This document shows, piece after piece, positions 33,679-46,349 of a stretch of 64,000 bases of DNA. The notes under the pieces were generated by a model. The model saw nothing but the letters and a program-made list of their open reading frames with translations, was not told the origin of the DNA and ran no database searches. The stretch covers positions 37,825,001 through 37,889,000 of the forward strand of contig OY987265.1 in assembly GCA_963920665.1 (NCBI GenBank). Reading direction: 5' to 3'. Made by a program: the position numbers and the translations under genes. The DNA is from Straminergon stramineum. Lineage: Eukaryota > Streptophyta > Bryopsida > Hypnales > Calliergonaceae. How positions within the stretch are numbered: the stretch's first letter is position 1; each line of letters starts with the position of its first letter.

Positions 33679-34711
33679 ATTCGGCAAAAAGTAGACATTT
33701 ATTTTGAAATGATGCAATTGATGGCCCAATGGGTCCCCCACCCAAAGGCGGTTGACAAGTTATGGCAAACCTAGCCCAGCCAATGGCATCACATTTAAGG
33801 TAAGAGCCTCCAATGGTGTCCCTTTTTAGGCTAGGAATTCATTCTAGAACATAAATGTAGCTGGACTGTACACATCTTATCATTTTAGGTGAAAAAAATA
33901 AGTTCTCTACTGTCTACTTATATTTACAGCCTGAAATGATTATGCTCTATAGAATCTGACGCCATTGGGTGCTCTTACCTTAGCTTCCATTCAGTTGCAG
34001 CCACAGCCTTCAAGGCAGCACCAGCACCAGCACCAGGAGGAGTCTCACTTCTCAAGGCTTGCTGCACCAATTCCTGCGCTCCTGGGTGACGGCACTGCAC
34101 ACAACTCAACTGAACTGAAGCTCCCCCACCCCCCTCCCCCCCTCTGCCTGCTCAGCAAAGGCAAAGGCAAAGGCAACGCAAGGCAAGGCAGGTCATCACT
34201 CAATCAACCCCCATGATGGTGATGATGAATCTCGTGGCACAGGGGTGCGGGTGGGGGCCGCTGGTCCACCGTGATTTTCAGTCAACACACACTTGCAAGT
34301 ACATCTTTGACTGGGACCACGTCAACAATTCTGAACTGAACGTCCGTGTGAAGGAAGGAGAGAGAGAGAGATATGTCGTCACTTTTTGAAGCAACAAGGA
34401 AACTTGGATGCAATCTCAACGGGACTTCGGGGAAGAAGAGGAAGAGGAAGAAGGAGAAGAAGGGTGTCCACTCCAACTTCTTTGGAGATTTCTAGTGTGT
34501 GTGCAACGAGTTTTTTCTTTTCCATCTATGAGAACGTGGCTTATCTATCAAGGTAGATCGCCCCAAAAAATAACAATCAGATTCTTGGGTGAATAGGTGC
34601 ATTTGTTTTGTTTTGTTTTTATACATGAAGTTGTTTACTCAACGAGTCACCCGGGGGGGGGGGGCAGGGGGCATTCTTGAGAAGGGGCCTCCAATGGTGA
34701 ACAAAATTGTC
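33679..34711. other. Unassigned stretch with CA-, CAG- and GA-rich patches
   Basis: There are short low-complexity tracts (ACCAGC at about 34,020-34,040, GAGAGA at about 34,358-34,370, GAAGAG at about 34,430-34,460, a G run at 34,653-34,664). Open frames here are low-complexity. No gene was recognised. Confidence 0.5.
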
Positions 34712-34715
34712 TTAA

Positions 34716-34856
34716 CCATGTAAGGATGCAATCCCCCGTGATCAAGGTAGTGTTCAAAATTCTTTGATTATTGGACTAATAGGTGTATTATCTTTTTCTA
34801 CGATTAATAGTGATGTCATGCATCGGACCATTTTGGTACGCAAAGTCCTTACAAGG
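34716..34856 (+). mobile_element. MITE family G (TTAA), copy G2
   Basis: The best preserved G copy, 141 bp, lies between TTAA at 34,712-34,715 and 34,857-34,860. Its ends are CCATGTAAGGA and TCCTTACAAGG. Confidence 0.88.
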
Positions 34857-34860
34857 TTAA

Positions 34861-36019
34861 GATCAATGGCTCCTCATCCAACTTTGATCCTTGAATTAAC
34901 TAATAAGTCCCTTCCAAACATCTAGGAAAGCATCGTACTTTTCCAACATGGCGGGGACCATAGCTTGGTTGTACAATGTTATGATGCTTTCTATGAAAGC
35001 CATTCATGAGACTAGTTTTTGTCCTCATCATCCTTGAGTTGGGTTAAACTTGGAAGGAGGGTGTTTATCACCAAATAACTTGGCCATTTTTGTATGAATA
35101 GGTGCACCCTTTGCTTCTTCTTTTTTTAAAACCTTCCAAGTTATTTATCAAACAATTTTTGTCCAGTACAATTGTTTAGGTGAAAGATGTTGTCTTACTA
35201 CAAATGACACTAGTAGACCAAAGTCATCTAAAATTAGTGTGGATTATTTTTATATTGTATTTTTATATTCCATTTTTTAATTTATTTTTTTGCAATATTT
35301 TTAAATCCATTTATTTTTATGGATTTTTAGGTTACAAAATTTTTGTGCACTCTTAAATAAAAAGGTTGGTCTTGGGGCACCAAGGTATGATATCAAAGTA
35401 CCATTTAGGTACAGGGCTTAGTTCTTGGAGGATCCCTTTTTGCTAGTGTTGTCATTTGAATGAAGAGGGTTGATTGAATTTTGAATTTCATGTATCATAC
35501 TTGCACTTGTAGAAACAAGGTCTTAGGGTAGCAATTTATTTTTTCTGCATGCTATGGTGTACCAATTTTTCCCAATTCCAACATATTATTTTTCATTGTT
35601 TTAAATTTAGAAAACTCTACATGTTCATAGAGAATTAAGCTAGTTTGAAATTTGATTGAGGTAGGTGTAACTTGGATCATCCTTTGAAATGTATAAGGTG
35701 CCATGTTTGTGAAGCGATTGGGCCCAAAATCGCTCACCTCCTCAAATGTACACAATTTGTTCATGTTGTTTTCTTTAACATTGTACTAACAATATACAAA
35801 TAGTGTATATTTGAAGAGGTGGGCAATTTTTAAAGCCTTGTGCCATTTCAACTTCAAAAATTCATCACCAATTCTACAAAGCTCTAAGAATTATGAAATG
35901 ACTTGAGTTAAATGCCAATTCCATTTGTCTTTCAAAAACAATTTACTGAAAAATACTTCAAGAAGTCTCACCTCCTCAAATTCAGTTTGCATCTCTTAAA
36001 AGGGTGCTTTATAGACCTC
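34861..36019. other. AT-rich intergenic sequence
   Basis: No gene or bounded repeat was recognised. Confidence 0.5.
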
Positions 36020-36163
36020 CTATCTTGAAAGATGAAGTCCCTATGACCAAGGTAGTCAGCAAAACTGCTCCGATTATTGGACCATTAGGTGCATTCTGTT
36101 TTTCTACAGTCAACTGTGAAGTCATCCATTGGACAGAAAATGTCCGCTTCGATGTTTGAAGGG
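36020..36163 (+). mobile_element. MITE family G (TTAA), copy G3
   Basis: The internal G landmarks are clear (CAAGGTAGTCAGCAAAA, then GTGAAGTCATCCATTGGAC). The right end is TTTGAAGGG before TTAA (36,164-36,167). The left end is eroded. Confidence 0.75.
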
Positions 36164-36167
36164 TTAA

Positions 36168-37020
36168 TAATCATCATCACCACATCATCATCATCTCTCA
36201 TTCTATTTTTTCCTTTTCCTTTCCTTCTTCTTCAAACAATCTAAAATTTCAACATGTTCATCAAGAGCATGCCCCCCTTCCCCCCATCATTGAACCCAGT
36301 GCCATTCATGGTTCTCCAAGCCACACTACCCTCGTGGAATAACTTCTACAGTTGAGTGTCCTATTGCCCGATTGTCCTTTGTTTTCCTTGCACGTCGATT
36401 TGCATACAAGTGAACGAAGTGGGCCCATTTATTACTTCGTTCTTGCCGCCATCCCGGGTCTCTCCCCTCCTCCTCCTGCCGTTCCCTCTATGGTCCAATC
36501 CCGGGATTCCACACTTCCGTGACACGTGAACCAACAAAAGGAAAGAATCCCTCCTTTCAGCAATTGTGGGATACGCTATCTTGCTATGGAGTTTATTCTG
36601 GGAAAGAAAAAACAAACAGATTGGGTCCCTGGGTATCCTGTTTTTTCCTACCGTATGCGTCCATTTCAAATGTGCCCCACACTTGCAGTAAGTTAATAGG
36701 CTTTGAGCCATACTACTATTGGAAAAAATGATGTAATAAACGAAACGGAGGCAGGCCGGGAATCAAACCTAAAAAGAAAAGGAATCATAACATTCGCATA
36801 ACCATGCAATGCAATTGACAAATTCTGGATGCCGTCTGTCCCAATCCAGGGTAATATCCATTTATTGAGTATTCTAATAATAAATGAAATCCAAAGCCAA
36901 AGCCAAAGCCAAGCTAACAAAAATACACAGAAAAGAAATGATTGAATATATGAATAAATAAAAGTGGGTAATAGACACCCAAAACTGCACCCTGACAGCC
37001 TAATGAAAGTGAATTGAACT
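36168..37020. other. Unassigned sequence, partly GC-rich
   Basis: 36,361-36,720 is GC-richer and has a 116-codon open frame on the minus strand with no recognised domain. 36,740-36,840 on the minus strand has a B-box-like GGTTTGATTCC that may mark a SINE. Both are weak. Confidence 0.4.
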
Positions 37021-38030
37021 GGTGGGTACATCTCTAAAACCAATATGTATCTATGTGGAAGAAAGGATTTCAGAACATCTACCAAAAAGAAGGAAAAAGC
37101 TTTGACCCTTCCTGACTTTTGAATATGGTGTCCAAATGCCATGTTCTTTGGTAGGTTGGAACCTCTTTTCGGGTGTGGTCCCAACAAGGGAAAAAAAAAC
37201 TTTGCTTGATTAATAAAATTGAACTAAATTGGTGGGTACATCTCCAAAATCAATATGTACCTATGTGGAAGAAAAAAATTCAGAACATCTACCAAAGAGA
37301 AGAAAAAAGCTTTGACCCTTCCTAACTTTTGAATACAATATCCAAATGTTGTGTTCTTGGTGCATTGGAACCTCCTTTCACTTGTTCCCCAACAAGAGGG
37401 AAAAAAACACCCTGCTTGACTAATAAAACTAAACTACATTAATGGGTACATCTTCAAAAACAATATGTACCTATGTAGAGGAAACAATTTTAGAACATCT
37501 ATCATAAACAAAACAAAAAAGAAGCTTTGATCCTTCTTAACTTTTGTATATGGTATCCAAATGTCTTGTTCTTTGGTGCATTGGAACCTCTTTTCATTTG
37601 TTCCCAACAAATATAAAACCACACCCTACCCAACTAATAAAATTGAAATGGTGGGTACATTTCCAAAAAAAATATGTACCCATGTGGAAGAAATGGTTTC
37701 AAAACATCTACCATAAACAAATAAAAAGCTTTGACCCTTCTTAACTTTTGCATATGATATCCAAATGTCTTGTTCTTTAGTTCGTTGGAACCTCCTTTCA
37801 CTTGTTCCCAACAACACCAAAAAAAACAAAAAACAAAACCTGCTCGACTAATAAAACTAAATTGGTGCGTACATCTCCAAACACCAATATGTACCTATGT
37901 TGAAGAAATGATTTCAGACCATCTACTATAAACAAAAAGAAAGCTTGGACCCTTTCTAACTTTTGCATACGGTATCCAAATGTCTTGTTCTTTGATGCGT
38001 TGGAACCTCCTTTCATTTGTTCCTAAAAAA
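37021..38030 (+). repeat. Tandem satellite, five units of about 210 bp
   Basis: Units start at 37,021, 37,231, 37,441, 37,650 and 37,864 (spacing 209-214 bp). Each carries GGTGGGTACATCTCCAAA, TATGTACCTATGTGGAAGAA, AGCTTTGACCCTTC, AACTTTTG and GGAACCTCxTTTC in order. Minus-strand open frames that run through several units translate the same repeated peptide with different frames, so they are products of the repeat, not genes. Confidence 0.93.
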
Positions 38031-38389
38031 AGGGGGGGAAATAATAATAGACCAGTAGTCTAGTAATAGTAACTAGACTAGGCCCAGTAGCGAAAAGTGG
38101 CGGTTTGAGGGGTACCCACCTCAGAGTCTTCCAAGGGAATCTAATGATGAAAATGCTTCGCCTCCCTAAAGACGGATGCTCACTAGTCACTACTGTACCA
38201 TTGTACGTGTCCACGCGGTTTCGAACCCGATGTAGCGCAGCTGGGTGGGTGGGGTGGGGTTGATCCAACGGCGGGGATTGGAAGTCAAGGGCCTGGATTT
38301 GAGGGTGGGCTGTCTGGCGGCCCGCCCTCCTACCAGATGATTGATTGAGAGTCGGCCCTTTCAAAGGGAGGGCTACGTTATAAAAATAA
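38031..38389. other. GC-rich unassigned stretch
   Basis: It follows the satellite. A minus-strand frame of 137 codons spans 38,023-38,436 but runs into the poly-T retroposon tail, and no domain was recognised. Confidence 0.4.
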
Positions 38390-38404
38390 TAAAAGGTAAT
38401 TTTT

Positions 38405-38460
38405 ATTTTTATTTTTTTCTTGAAACACACGGACAATTTCCATTGAAAAAGGGAAAGAGA
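38405..38460 (-). mobile_element. 5'-truncated retroposon tail
   Basis: About 55 bp on the minus strand reads CAATGGAAATTGTCCGTGTG, TTTCAAG, then an A-rich tail. Flanks TAAAAGGTAATTTT and TAAAAGGTTAGTTT (38,390-38,403 and 38,461-38,474) form an imperfect 14-bp target duplication. Confidence 0.75.
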
Positions 38461-38537
38461 TAAAAGGTTAGTTTTGAATGTTATGTCCCTGAAATTTCAG
38501 CGAAGTGAGACTAATTTGGGAATCAAAACTAAGTTAA

Positions 38538-38931
38538 CCCTTTAAGGACCATGGGCGATTTGGGGGGCGGGCAATCTACTTTTGTTGCATAACTAAAAAA
38601 TTAAAATTACAACACATTAGTGGTTTAAAACGAAGATTTGACTGTATATATGCATTGGGTGCAAAGTACATTTTACAAATATGTGTATCTTTGTCATCTA
38701 TGTCTGTCTTTCGCCAATAACTGTCGTATTTTCAGCCACTTTTGAGTTAGTATTTTGAATCCCATTTCCACATGCAAGCACGGATTGGGGTGATTCTTGG
38801 CCCAGTAGATGTGGTTCACAAATCCCCACATCCATTCCCTTTGGTCCTTCACTATATTTTTCTCCAAACTCTCTCCACCGAGCAAAAAGTGTCCAGATCG
38901 ACCACAATATAGTTGACCAGTCCTTAAAGGG
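38538..38931. mobile_element. TTAA-flanked MITE, 394 bp
   Basis: Ends CCCTTTAAGGACC and AGTCCTTAAAGGG sit between exact TTAA sites at 38,534-38,537 and 38,932-38,935. The interior matches no other family here except a short TTTGTCATCTATG motif reminiscent of F. It is non-coding. Confidence 0.82.
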
Positions 38932-38935
38932 TTAA

Positions 38936-40084
38936 GTTGCGTAGTTATAGGTTAGATACCTAGCTGTGACAGGTTAGTTTATCTGGCGTGAAATGAGCCT
39001 TTCTCCCCGAGGGAATCCCTAGCAATGTGTTCTTTAACATGCTTGTGTAAAAAAACAAAAAAACAAAAACAAAGTTAAGTCAACTTATTGGGTTTTTTTG
39101 GGGGTGGGTGGGTGTCCATTTCAATCATTTTTATAAATATTTTATTTCCTTGGTCTTTGGGAATCATTTGGGTAAAATTTCCTTTTTTTAGTTGCTTTAC
39201 TTTACTTGCCGGCAGGCTGATCATTTTTTTTAGTAGGGGGCTTAGGTTATTATTGCGACTTGCTGAGTGTTGGTAAGTTTTGAATGATTGGTGGGGGAGG
39301 GGAGTGCTTTGAGAGTATACTTGAAATAGGGTACAATAAATCAGATTTAGACTTTGAGGAATCAAAATAGACTCAATAGAAATCAAGGTGAAATATTATT
39401 TTTTTTAAATTTGGGGAGGAGGGAAGGGAGTAAATGAAAAAAAGATGATTTTCTTGTAAGGAGAGAGTACTTACAACAAAAGCCTCATGGCTTCTAGATG
39501 TTGTGGAAGAAGATTGATTTAGTGCAAAATCCTTGAAATGCAAAAAAGACATTGGCCCTCCCAATTCCTTTTTATTTTTTTGGCATAACCTAAGTGCATG
39601 TATAGTAAGTAGTGAAGGTTTTCAAATTCAAACATTTCATAGAATCCTTACTATAGTTTGTTTTAGGAGAGAGATCTAGCCACTAAGAGGTCAACCCACC
39701 CACAAAAGATTCCAAGGATAGTACAAATAGACAAGTGTTGATTAGTTGGAGCAACATTTGGGATTTTTTTTTAGTTTTCCCAAATAATCTCCTTGAATTC
39801 CCAAATTGAGACGTTTTTTCAAGTACAAAGTCCAATTATTTTTTCTATTTTATACTCAAAATATAAATTTTGAAGACTTTTTCACCGATTTTTTTTGTCA
39901 TAGTGTTGTTGTTTTAAATTTGTTCAAACCTAAAAAATATGATTTAAGAATAGTGTTATTTGGTGGTTATGCAATTAAATTTTAGAAGGTAATGAATTGG
40001 AATTGAAGAGGATTGTGAACAAATCACCTTTTTTTGTCTACAATGTATTGCATTTTTGTTTTGTGTATAAGCATATAAATTTAA
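38936..40084. other. Intergenic sequence
   Basis: No gene was recognised. The open frames at 39,075-39,564 lack family resemblance. Confidence 0.5.
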
Positions 40085-41332
40085 ACACCTAAATTTCCAA
40101 AGTCCCCTTGGGGGACAAAAAGGATTTCAAGTAAGCTCCTATAGTCTTAATTTTTATTGTGTTTTTTCAGAACTTTTTTGAAGATAAAATCACATTAGCT
40201 TTACGGGAATATAGTTTTAATTTCAATCCGTGCCTAAGAGCAAAAGTTATGTTATACTAAGCCAAAAATGGATTTTGTTGGGCAACACAATTAAAATCCC
40301 AGAAAGCCAAAATAAATTTATAAATTTTTTGTGTATTAGAGAAAGAATTTGTCTACATGGAAAGATTTGATTCATTCTATTTTGATTAGTGATGAAAAAA
40401 TGATGGAAAATCTTGTTTTGGGGGCAATCTAAGCATTGTCTTTAAAAAAGAATTTGTAGGATTCCTTTCATTCAAGGGTAATTGAGGGCTTCAAGATCCC
40501 GTTTCAGGATTGTTTCTTGCATTGTTCCTTGTACTACTAGAAATTGGGAACCAACCCATAATGGGCTGAATTTCCAAATTTGGGGAAAAAATTTTCATTT
40601 TTTTCTCCCAAAATTTCTAAAATGTACTATTAAACTTAAAATAGAATTACAAAAATATTTTTATTCCAAAAAATATTATTTTCTAGCATGGCAATGATTG
40701 TGCGATGTCATACTGATAATGTGGTGAGTTCCCCTAGCTTGGGAACTCAAAATAACTCGGAGTCTCTTCATGCCCTCAAATTTTATCTAATGTTTAATCA
40801 AATTTTCACAATTTTTCAAAACATAAGTTCAACATGATTTAATGAACTTGTTAGAACAATCTCACCTTTGGGATTAGTGATCCTCAATTCCATCTTAGAC
40901 TTATTGATGATTTCATTTTTCCTTCAATCTCATATCTACTTCTACTTAAACATTTTTTAAAGAATTAAAATCGAGTGTTTCTGTTTTTAAATTTTTTTTG
41001 TAGACTTTCAACTCAATTCTTCAATGGAAAAAATTAGATATTTAATGAGTGTAGCGCAAAAATTTTAAGCTAAGAAGATTCAAAGCCTTAAAAATCTAGT
41101 CAAGAAAGGTACAAAATACCTAGATTTATTCACTTTAAATGCAAATATGTCGCAATCCACGTGATCAAAGTTTTTGAATTTCCTTCCATACCATTTTTTA
41201 TACTAGCCTAGTGCAAGATTCTATAGTTAGGTATGCAAAAAAAACAATTTCTAAAGTTTTTTGCACTTTGAAATAGAAATGGCAATTTTGAGTGTTTTTT
41301 TGATGAAAAAAAATCCCTTGGAAGTTGAGGGG
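40085..41332 (+). mobile_element. TTAA element family M, copy M1
   Basis: It is co-linear with M2 (51,018-52,295): CTCCTATAGTCT near the left, a TTTTGATTAGTGATG block, CTTAGACTTATTGATGATTT, and the TTATACTAG core near the right. The right end TTGAGGGG before TTAA (41,333-41,336) is clear. The left end is weak. Confidence 0.6.
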
Positions 41333-41336
41333 TTAA

Positions 41337-42827
41337 ATAAGAAAACATCCTATAAACCAAACAAATACTAAAGCATTTCAAATTCATCTTTTGGACAATA
41401 TCCCTAATATTGTACTTAATATTTAAGTAACTATCCAACCAAGGAGAGAATTGCACAACACATAGGTTGGTGCCTTTGCTGTATTGCCAATATCAATATT
41501 ATTTTCTAGGAGTTTTTGGATGGCACGGCGATTTTGGGGTTCCATCATTCACTTTGGTTGAAGAAGGCACATCTAGAGTTTAAAGCATTGTCCATTTGCA
41601 TGTATTTTTCATCCTTCAATGTTTTATATGTTCAAGTGTGTGATAACAAGGGGTATGCTTAGTTTCCTTGAGTGCAAAGTCATTTTTCAAGTGGTTGTTT
41701 TGTTTTTAGCACATTTTTATAACATATAAACAAGTACTTGGAATTGCAAAAAGTAAACTTTATAAGTGAAAAAGGTTCTTGAAATGTTCTAACAATCTTT
41801 TTATATCTACTCAATGGGTCCTCACAAATTGAGATATTTGCACAAGTGAAGAGTGCCTAAAATTCAAAGAGCCTAAGATAATACCCTCCACATACAAATA
41901 AAAACCCTCAATCATACAAGTATATGCCAATAATATAGGGAGCAAACTTTCTTGGACTTTACAATTGCATTTAGCCAAAGAAAATTACAAGTTTTCTTTG
42001 AATTATTTTTTGAGATTTACCCTCTAGAAATCATCTTTCTTTCAGAATTTTTTTTCAAAAACTAATTTCTAATATTTTATGGAAAATTTCTAAAATCCAT
42101 ATGTGGGAATTCTTTGTCATTTGGAATGTTGTCCAATTTGATGGTAGTGAAGAACTCTCTACAATCAAATCTTGTAAAGGAGGATTCAAGAAAACAATTA
42201 TAAATTGATTTGATTTTAGGTAGCAATAGTGTAGAGCTGATTTTAAAGGGAGGACCTCTTGGGTCTTAGGGGGGTGAAATTATCAAAAATTACCATTTTT
42301 AATATATTGAAAAGAAAGAGTAAAAAATTCTAAAATTTCACCCCTACAAAATTGTATTAGAGTACTGTGGGAATATATAGAAAATCAATTGACAAACATT
42401 GACCTTACAGATTGCATGTGTATTATATTTGAAATGAAAAAAATAAAATTATTGACCTTCCTAGTAGGATTCATGAACTTTGACTAATCTTGGAGTGAGA
42501 TTTTAGCATGAAATATAAATATTTGATTAATTATAACTGCATATTGTATGATATTAGTTACCTATTAAAAAATAAAATAGAGAATTTGCACAAGCTTTTG
42601 GATGTTGACTACTTTGCTTGAAAAACTTATGGCATAATAATTTTTGCTTCAAGCACCCCAATTGAATTTTTCATTCTTCTAAGAAAGAAAAGACACATCC
42701 AACGTGATAATCCTGAAAATAACCATTCAAAATTGATTTTGTAGGAACTTGATTAAATTTTTGACTAGTTGAATTAAAAAGACTTCCTTTAGGGGGCAAC
42801 TAATCTTTGTTTTCTTGTTTTCTCCCC
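41337..42827. other. AT-rich intergenic sequence
   Basis: No gene was recognised. 42,230-42,780 shares scattered phrases with the long TTAA elements (TTCATGAACTTTGACT, GAGTGAGATTTTAGCA, TTAGTTACCTATTA) but lacks paired ends. Confidence 0.5.
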
Positions 42828-42831
42828 TTAA

Positions 42832-43670
42832 CCCCTAAAAGACCAAGTATTTATTAAATGACCATTGGAAAACTGGGGTAGGGTCATGCAAAGTCAAATT
42901 TTAACAAATGTTGTCAACATTTTGACTCAAGGTGGGAACATGTTCCTGCTTTATAGGAATTTAAAACACTCAGTTGGATCAAGTAGCTCATGCAATTTGG
43001 GAATATTTTGCTAAAATCTTCATTTCTTGAACTTTGGCATATAGGTAACTAACATTGTATAGTATGTAATTGTAAATAAACTACATTTAGCACAAAAATC
43101 TCATTCCAAGAGGAGTCAAATACTACTAATTGTGTTGAGCAAGTTTGAAGAAAAGAATTTTCTTCTAACTTGAAACACTATTATCTTGAGATTTGTGATT
43201 TCAAAGTTCTTGAAAATATTTCCACATATTCCAAATGTTTGTCTCTAACTTTTCACCATTTAGATTTGAAATAAAAAAATTCCTCACTACATAATAAATC
43301 ATCAAAAAATGATTAATGCATTGCCATTTCACTTAACCTCCTCACATTGTAGGAGGATTTAGAATAAACTAAACTCCATATTCGCTTCTCAAATTTTGCA
43401 CGAGTATACCCAACAAGATTTAGAACTCAAAGGTAGAAAGACACAAATTCATCGAGAGCAATAATTTTACTCTAGGACGGTTTGAAGTCTACTAATCATG
43501 TTTTGCAAGGGAAGGTTCTCACTTTAAATGTTATGATCTTTTGATCTACACAACCAAATGCTAAGAAATGTTTCCTCCACATTTCTATAATAATCTACTA
43601 TGCTTTTGTATGGTTCAAGCTCAAAAAAAGAATTTTGATTTAAAATTTTGGACAATTTCTCTTGGGATTA
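42832..43670 (+). mobile_element. TTAA element family K, copy K2
   Basis: The left end is clear (TTAA at 42,828-42,831, then CCCCTAAAAGACC). The body aligns with K3 at 58.2-59.0 kb (ACTxAAGTAGGGTCATxxxA, CCAAGAGGAGTCAAA, ACAATTTCTCTTG). The right boundary, GGGATTAA near 43,670, is tentative. Confidence 0.5.
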
Positions 43671-43684
43671 AATATCAAGATTAT

Positions 43685-44074
43685 AGGAGGCGATCCTTTT
43701 CTGACCCACCCACCCACCCCATTTCCACCATGTAGACTATTTTTCTTTTTGATTGGGTAGTGAGGAGTCATCATGAATTATGGCACAGTTCCCGGTGTAG
43801 TTGTTACACATTATGATTGGCTATATGATTGTCAATATTGCAACCAACCTTTGGATGGAAATAGGATAACCTATATGACCAATATGGGTTAAACAAAATT
43901 TTGAGGTAAAAAATTTATAGTAATTATGTTTTGAGATAAATAAAATTTGGAAAAATATGGAATCCTTCACAACTCTATTCCTATTTCTATACACGGGAAA
44001 AATTTTCCCACTCGAGAATCCCTTGCTCCATATATGCATAATTGCTTAAGTGGTTGGAAATGGGTCATACACCT
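43685..44074. mobile_element. TIR element family J, copy J4
   Basis: Ends AGGCGATCCTTTTCTGACCC and GGAAATGGGTCATACACCTT pair imperfectly. The interior CCAATATGGGTTAAACA, then TATAGTAATTATGTTTTGAG, matches J3. Confidence 0.6.
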
Positions 44075-44085
44075 TAATCAATATA

Positions 44086-44241
44086 TATATATATTTTAAT
44101 TTTATATTATATTATATTATAACTTTTATTTTATTTTATTTTTGAAACACATGGACGATTTCCATTGCAAATGGAAACAATACAGCAAACCAGAGGCCAA
44201 GACCCTGGCGAAAACATTTTTAACAATTTCCAGACAACTAC
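44086..44241 (-). mobile_element. SINE-like retroposon with 14-bp duplication
   Basis: CCTTAATCAATAT recurs at 44,072-44,085 and 44,242-44,255 with one leading mismatch. The minus-strand insert ends GCAATGGAAATCGTCCATGT, GTTTCAAAAATAAAATAAAA, the shared tail. TA and TTATA repeats follow next to the duplication. Confidence 0.8.
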
Positions 44242-44255
44242 GCCTTAATCAATAT

Positions 44256-44744
44256 TTGATAACCACTATTAGTAGGAGTTTCATATTTGGGAGTTCAATA
44301 ATCTTTGCTGAACTCATTGAATGAATTCAAAAGGGCAGTTTCCAAAAAAAATTAAAAAGGATAAAATCTCCCATTACATTTGTATGTTGTCCTTCATTTG
44401 AATATTATCTGGGAAAAGTTCCCCAAAGCTCAAAAGAACTGACAAAAAGTTTGCCCACAGTAAACAAGGTTGTGAACTAGCTTTTAATAAGTTGGGGTGA
44501 CATTTTCTATGTTTCAATTTCTGATGCTCCTATTGGTCGCATTTTCATTCATGAGTACATTCAAATAGTACCTTAGTCTGATGGCTCGTACAATAAGTTT
44601 AGTTCAGTTCAGATTATGATATTTATTATTTGTTCAGTCTTGGGTGACAGAAGTGACTGGGTTAAATTGTCCAAAGCTTTCTAAATTAGTGCATTGTGCA
44701 AAAAAATGGATTTTGAAATTCAACCATACCTAAGTTAATTGCAC
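44256..44744. other. Intergenic sequence
   Basis: Nothing recognised. Confidence 0.5.
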
Positions 44745-44748
44745 TTAA

Positions 44749-44978
44749 CCTTTAAACAATGCCGAGGAGGTTTTCAGTCCGATGGATGACAAAGAATCTT
44801 CCTATACAAGATAAGGGTGCAATTGTTCATTCTTAGAATTTTCTACGGAAAGGAGAGATCTTGCACAATACTTTGACCTCCAATGATTATTTTTTTACTT
44901 TTTTAAAGTAGATGATGTCATAGGATCTTGCATAAAATGGATGATTTCCACAATCACTTGCCCAACCAGGTTCAAGGG
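44749..44978 (+). mobile_element. MITE family F (TTAA), copy F5
   Basis: A 230-bp copy between TTAA at 44,745-44,748 and 44,979-44,982 with GATGGATGACAAAGAATCTT and CTTTGACCTCCAATGATTAT. The ends CCTTTAAAC and GGTTCAAGGG are partly eroded. Confidence 0.85.
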
Positions 44979-44982
44979 TTAA

Positions 44983-46345
44983 CTATTACAAGAATGTGTG
45001 TAATTGATTCTAGAAACTTTGACCTCATAGATTGCAAAATTATAATGCTTGAAGTTGGGAGGCTAAACTTTCTTTGGGCAATGTCTGATAGGATCAAAAG
45101 GCTTTGACTCCTTATGAAGTGAGATACTTTGCATCATATATAGATTTTTTTTTGTGACTGCACCCTGTATCATGATAGTTATATACTTGCCAAATTTCAA
45201 AATGAAGAGAAGAATTAACTGAAGCTCAAATCCTTGATTCCCAAATTGGGATTTGGACTCATAGATTGCAAAATTATGAATCCTCCCTCAAAGGATTTAT
45301 GTCAAAATTGACTTCGGACAAATGTGTCCAAATTTTCAAATGCATGTTTCACGGACAATTAATTGTTCTTTAGAGGCTAAAGTCTCCTAAAATAAAACAC
45401 TTCATTGTTGAACAAATTATTGAAACTTTAAAAACAAACCTTCCATGATATCTTTATGCTTATGGCCCCACGTTTGACTATCTCCTGAAAAGAAACAACC
45501 CACTTGTCTTCCAAATATTAAAATTTTACCCCTCCTCTCACTCCCCTTATAAAATATTCTTTATACCACAACCTAGAATCTATAATATATACTTGTATGG
45601 ATATGCATATGGACACAGACAATATATGCATGTATTGGATATTAATATTAATATTTTTTTTATAGATATTGACATTCAAGTATGGGTCTAATATATGGCT
45701 CTAATATATGGTATATGTATATGTATATGGCATATAGATACAAAATATAGTTACATATCCCTTGTCCATTGTTATCACATATGAATTTATTATTCACAAA
45801 TCATTCATTGCAAATAAGATCATTTAATAACTGCAAACACCTTGGGCATGTAAAAGTCTAAATGTGCTACTTTTAAGTAAATTAATTAATGGACTTATCA
45901 TTGGGAGTAGTGAAGGTGTGAGAATGGTAGTTAGAGAATGTGTAAGTGGTAATGTAGGAGTGACTTAGTGGCTAGTCACAACATAATCTTATACCTTTTG
46001 AGCAATATCACCTTAAAAAAACATAGACATTTGAGGGCCTCGATATTGCGGTTGACTTACAATATGATATGATTATTTTAGGTGGATAAGATGACCACTA
46101 ATAATTATCCTTTTGTTAGTTATAGAGTTATATAATGGCTCTTTGGGGCCTTAGAACAATACGTTTAAAAAATTCATGAAAAAATTGTATATTGTCCAAA
46201 CAATAAAATTTTAGTTGATATTATATTTACTCACATTTGCCAATGCATGAAAGAAAATTAATATCTTTCATGACCTCAAGTGGTTAGATAAAAAGTTGTA
46301 GTACATATAGGATGACATACCTAAAATTAAGTACAAGCTACAAAT
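44983..46345. other. AT-rich intergenic sequence
   Basis: TATATGG-rich short repeats occur at about 45,600-45,740. No gene was recognised. Confidence 0.5.
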
Positions 46346-46349
46346 TTAA

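Noticed and set aside
37021..38030. Several minus-strand open frames of 60-164 codons
   Set aside because: They follow the 210-bp satellite and change frame from unit to unit. They are by-products of the repeat.
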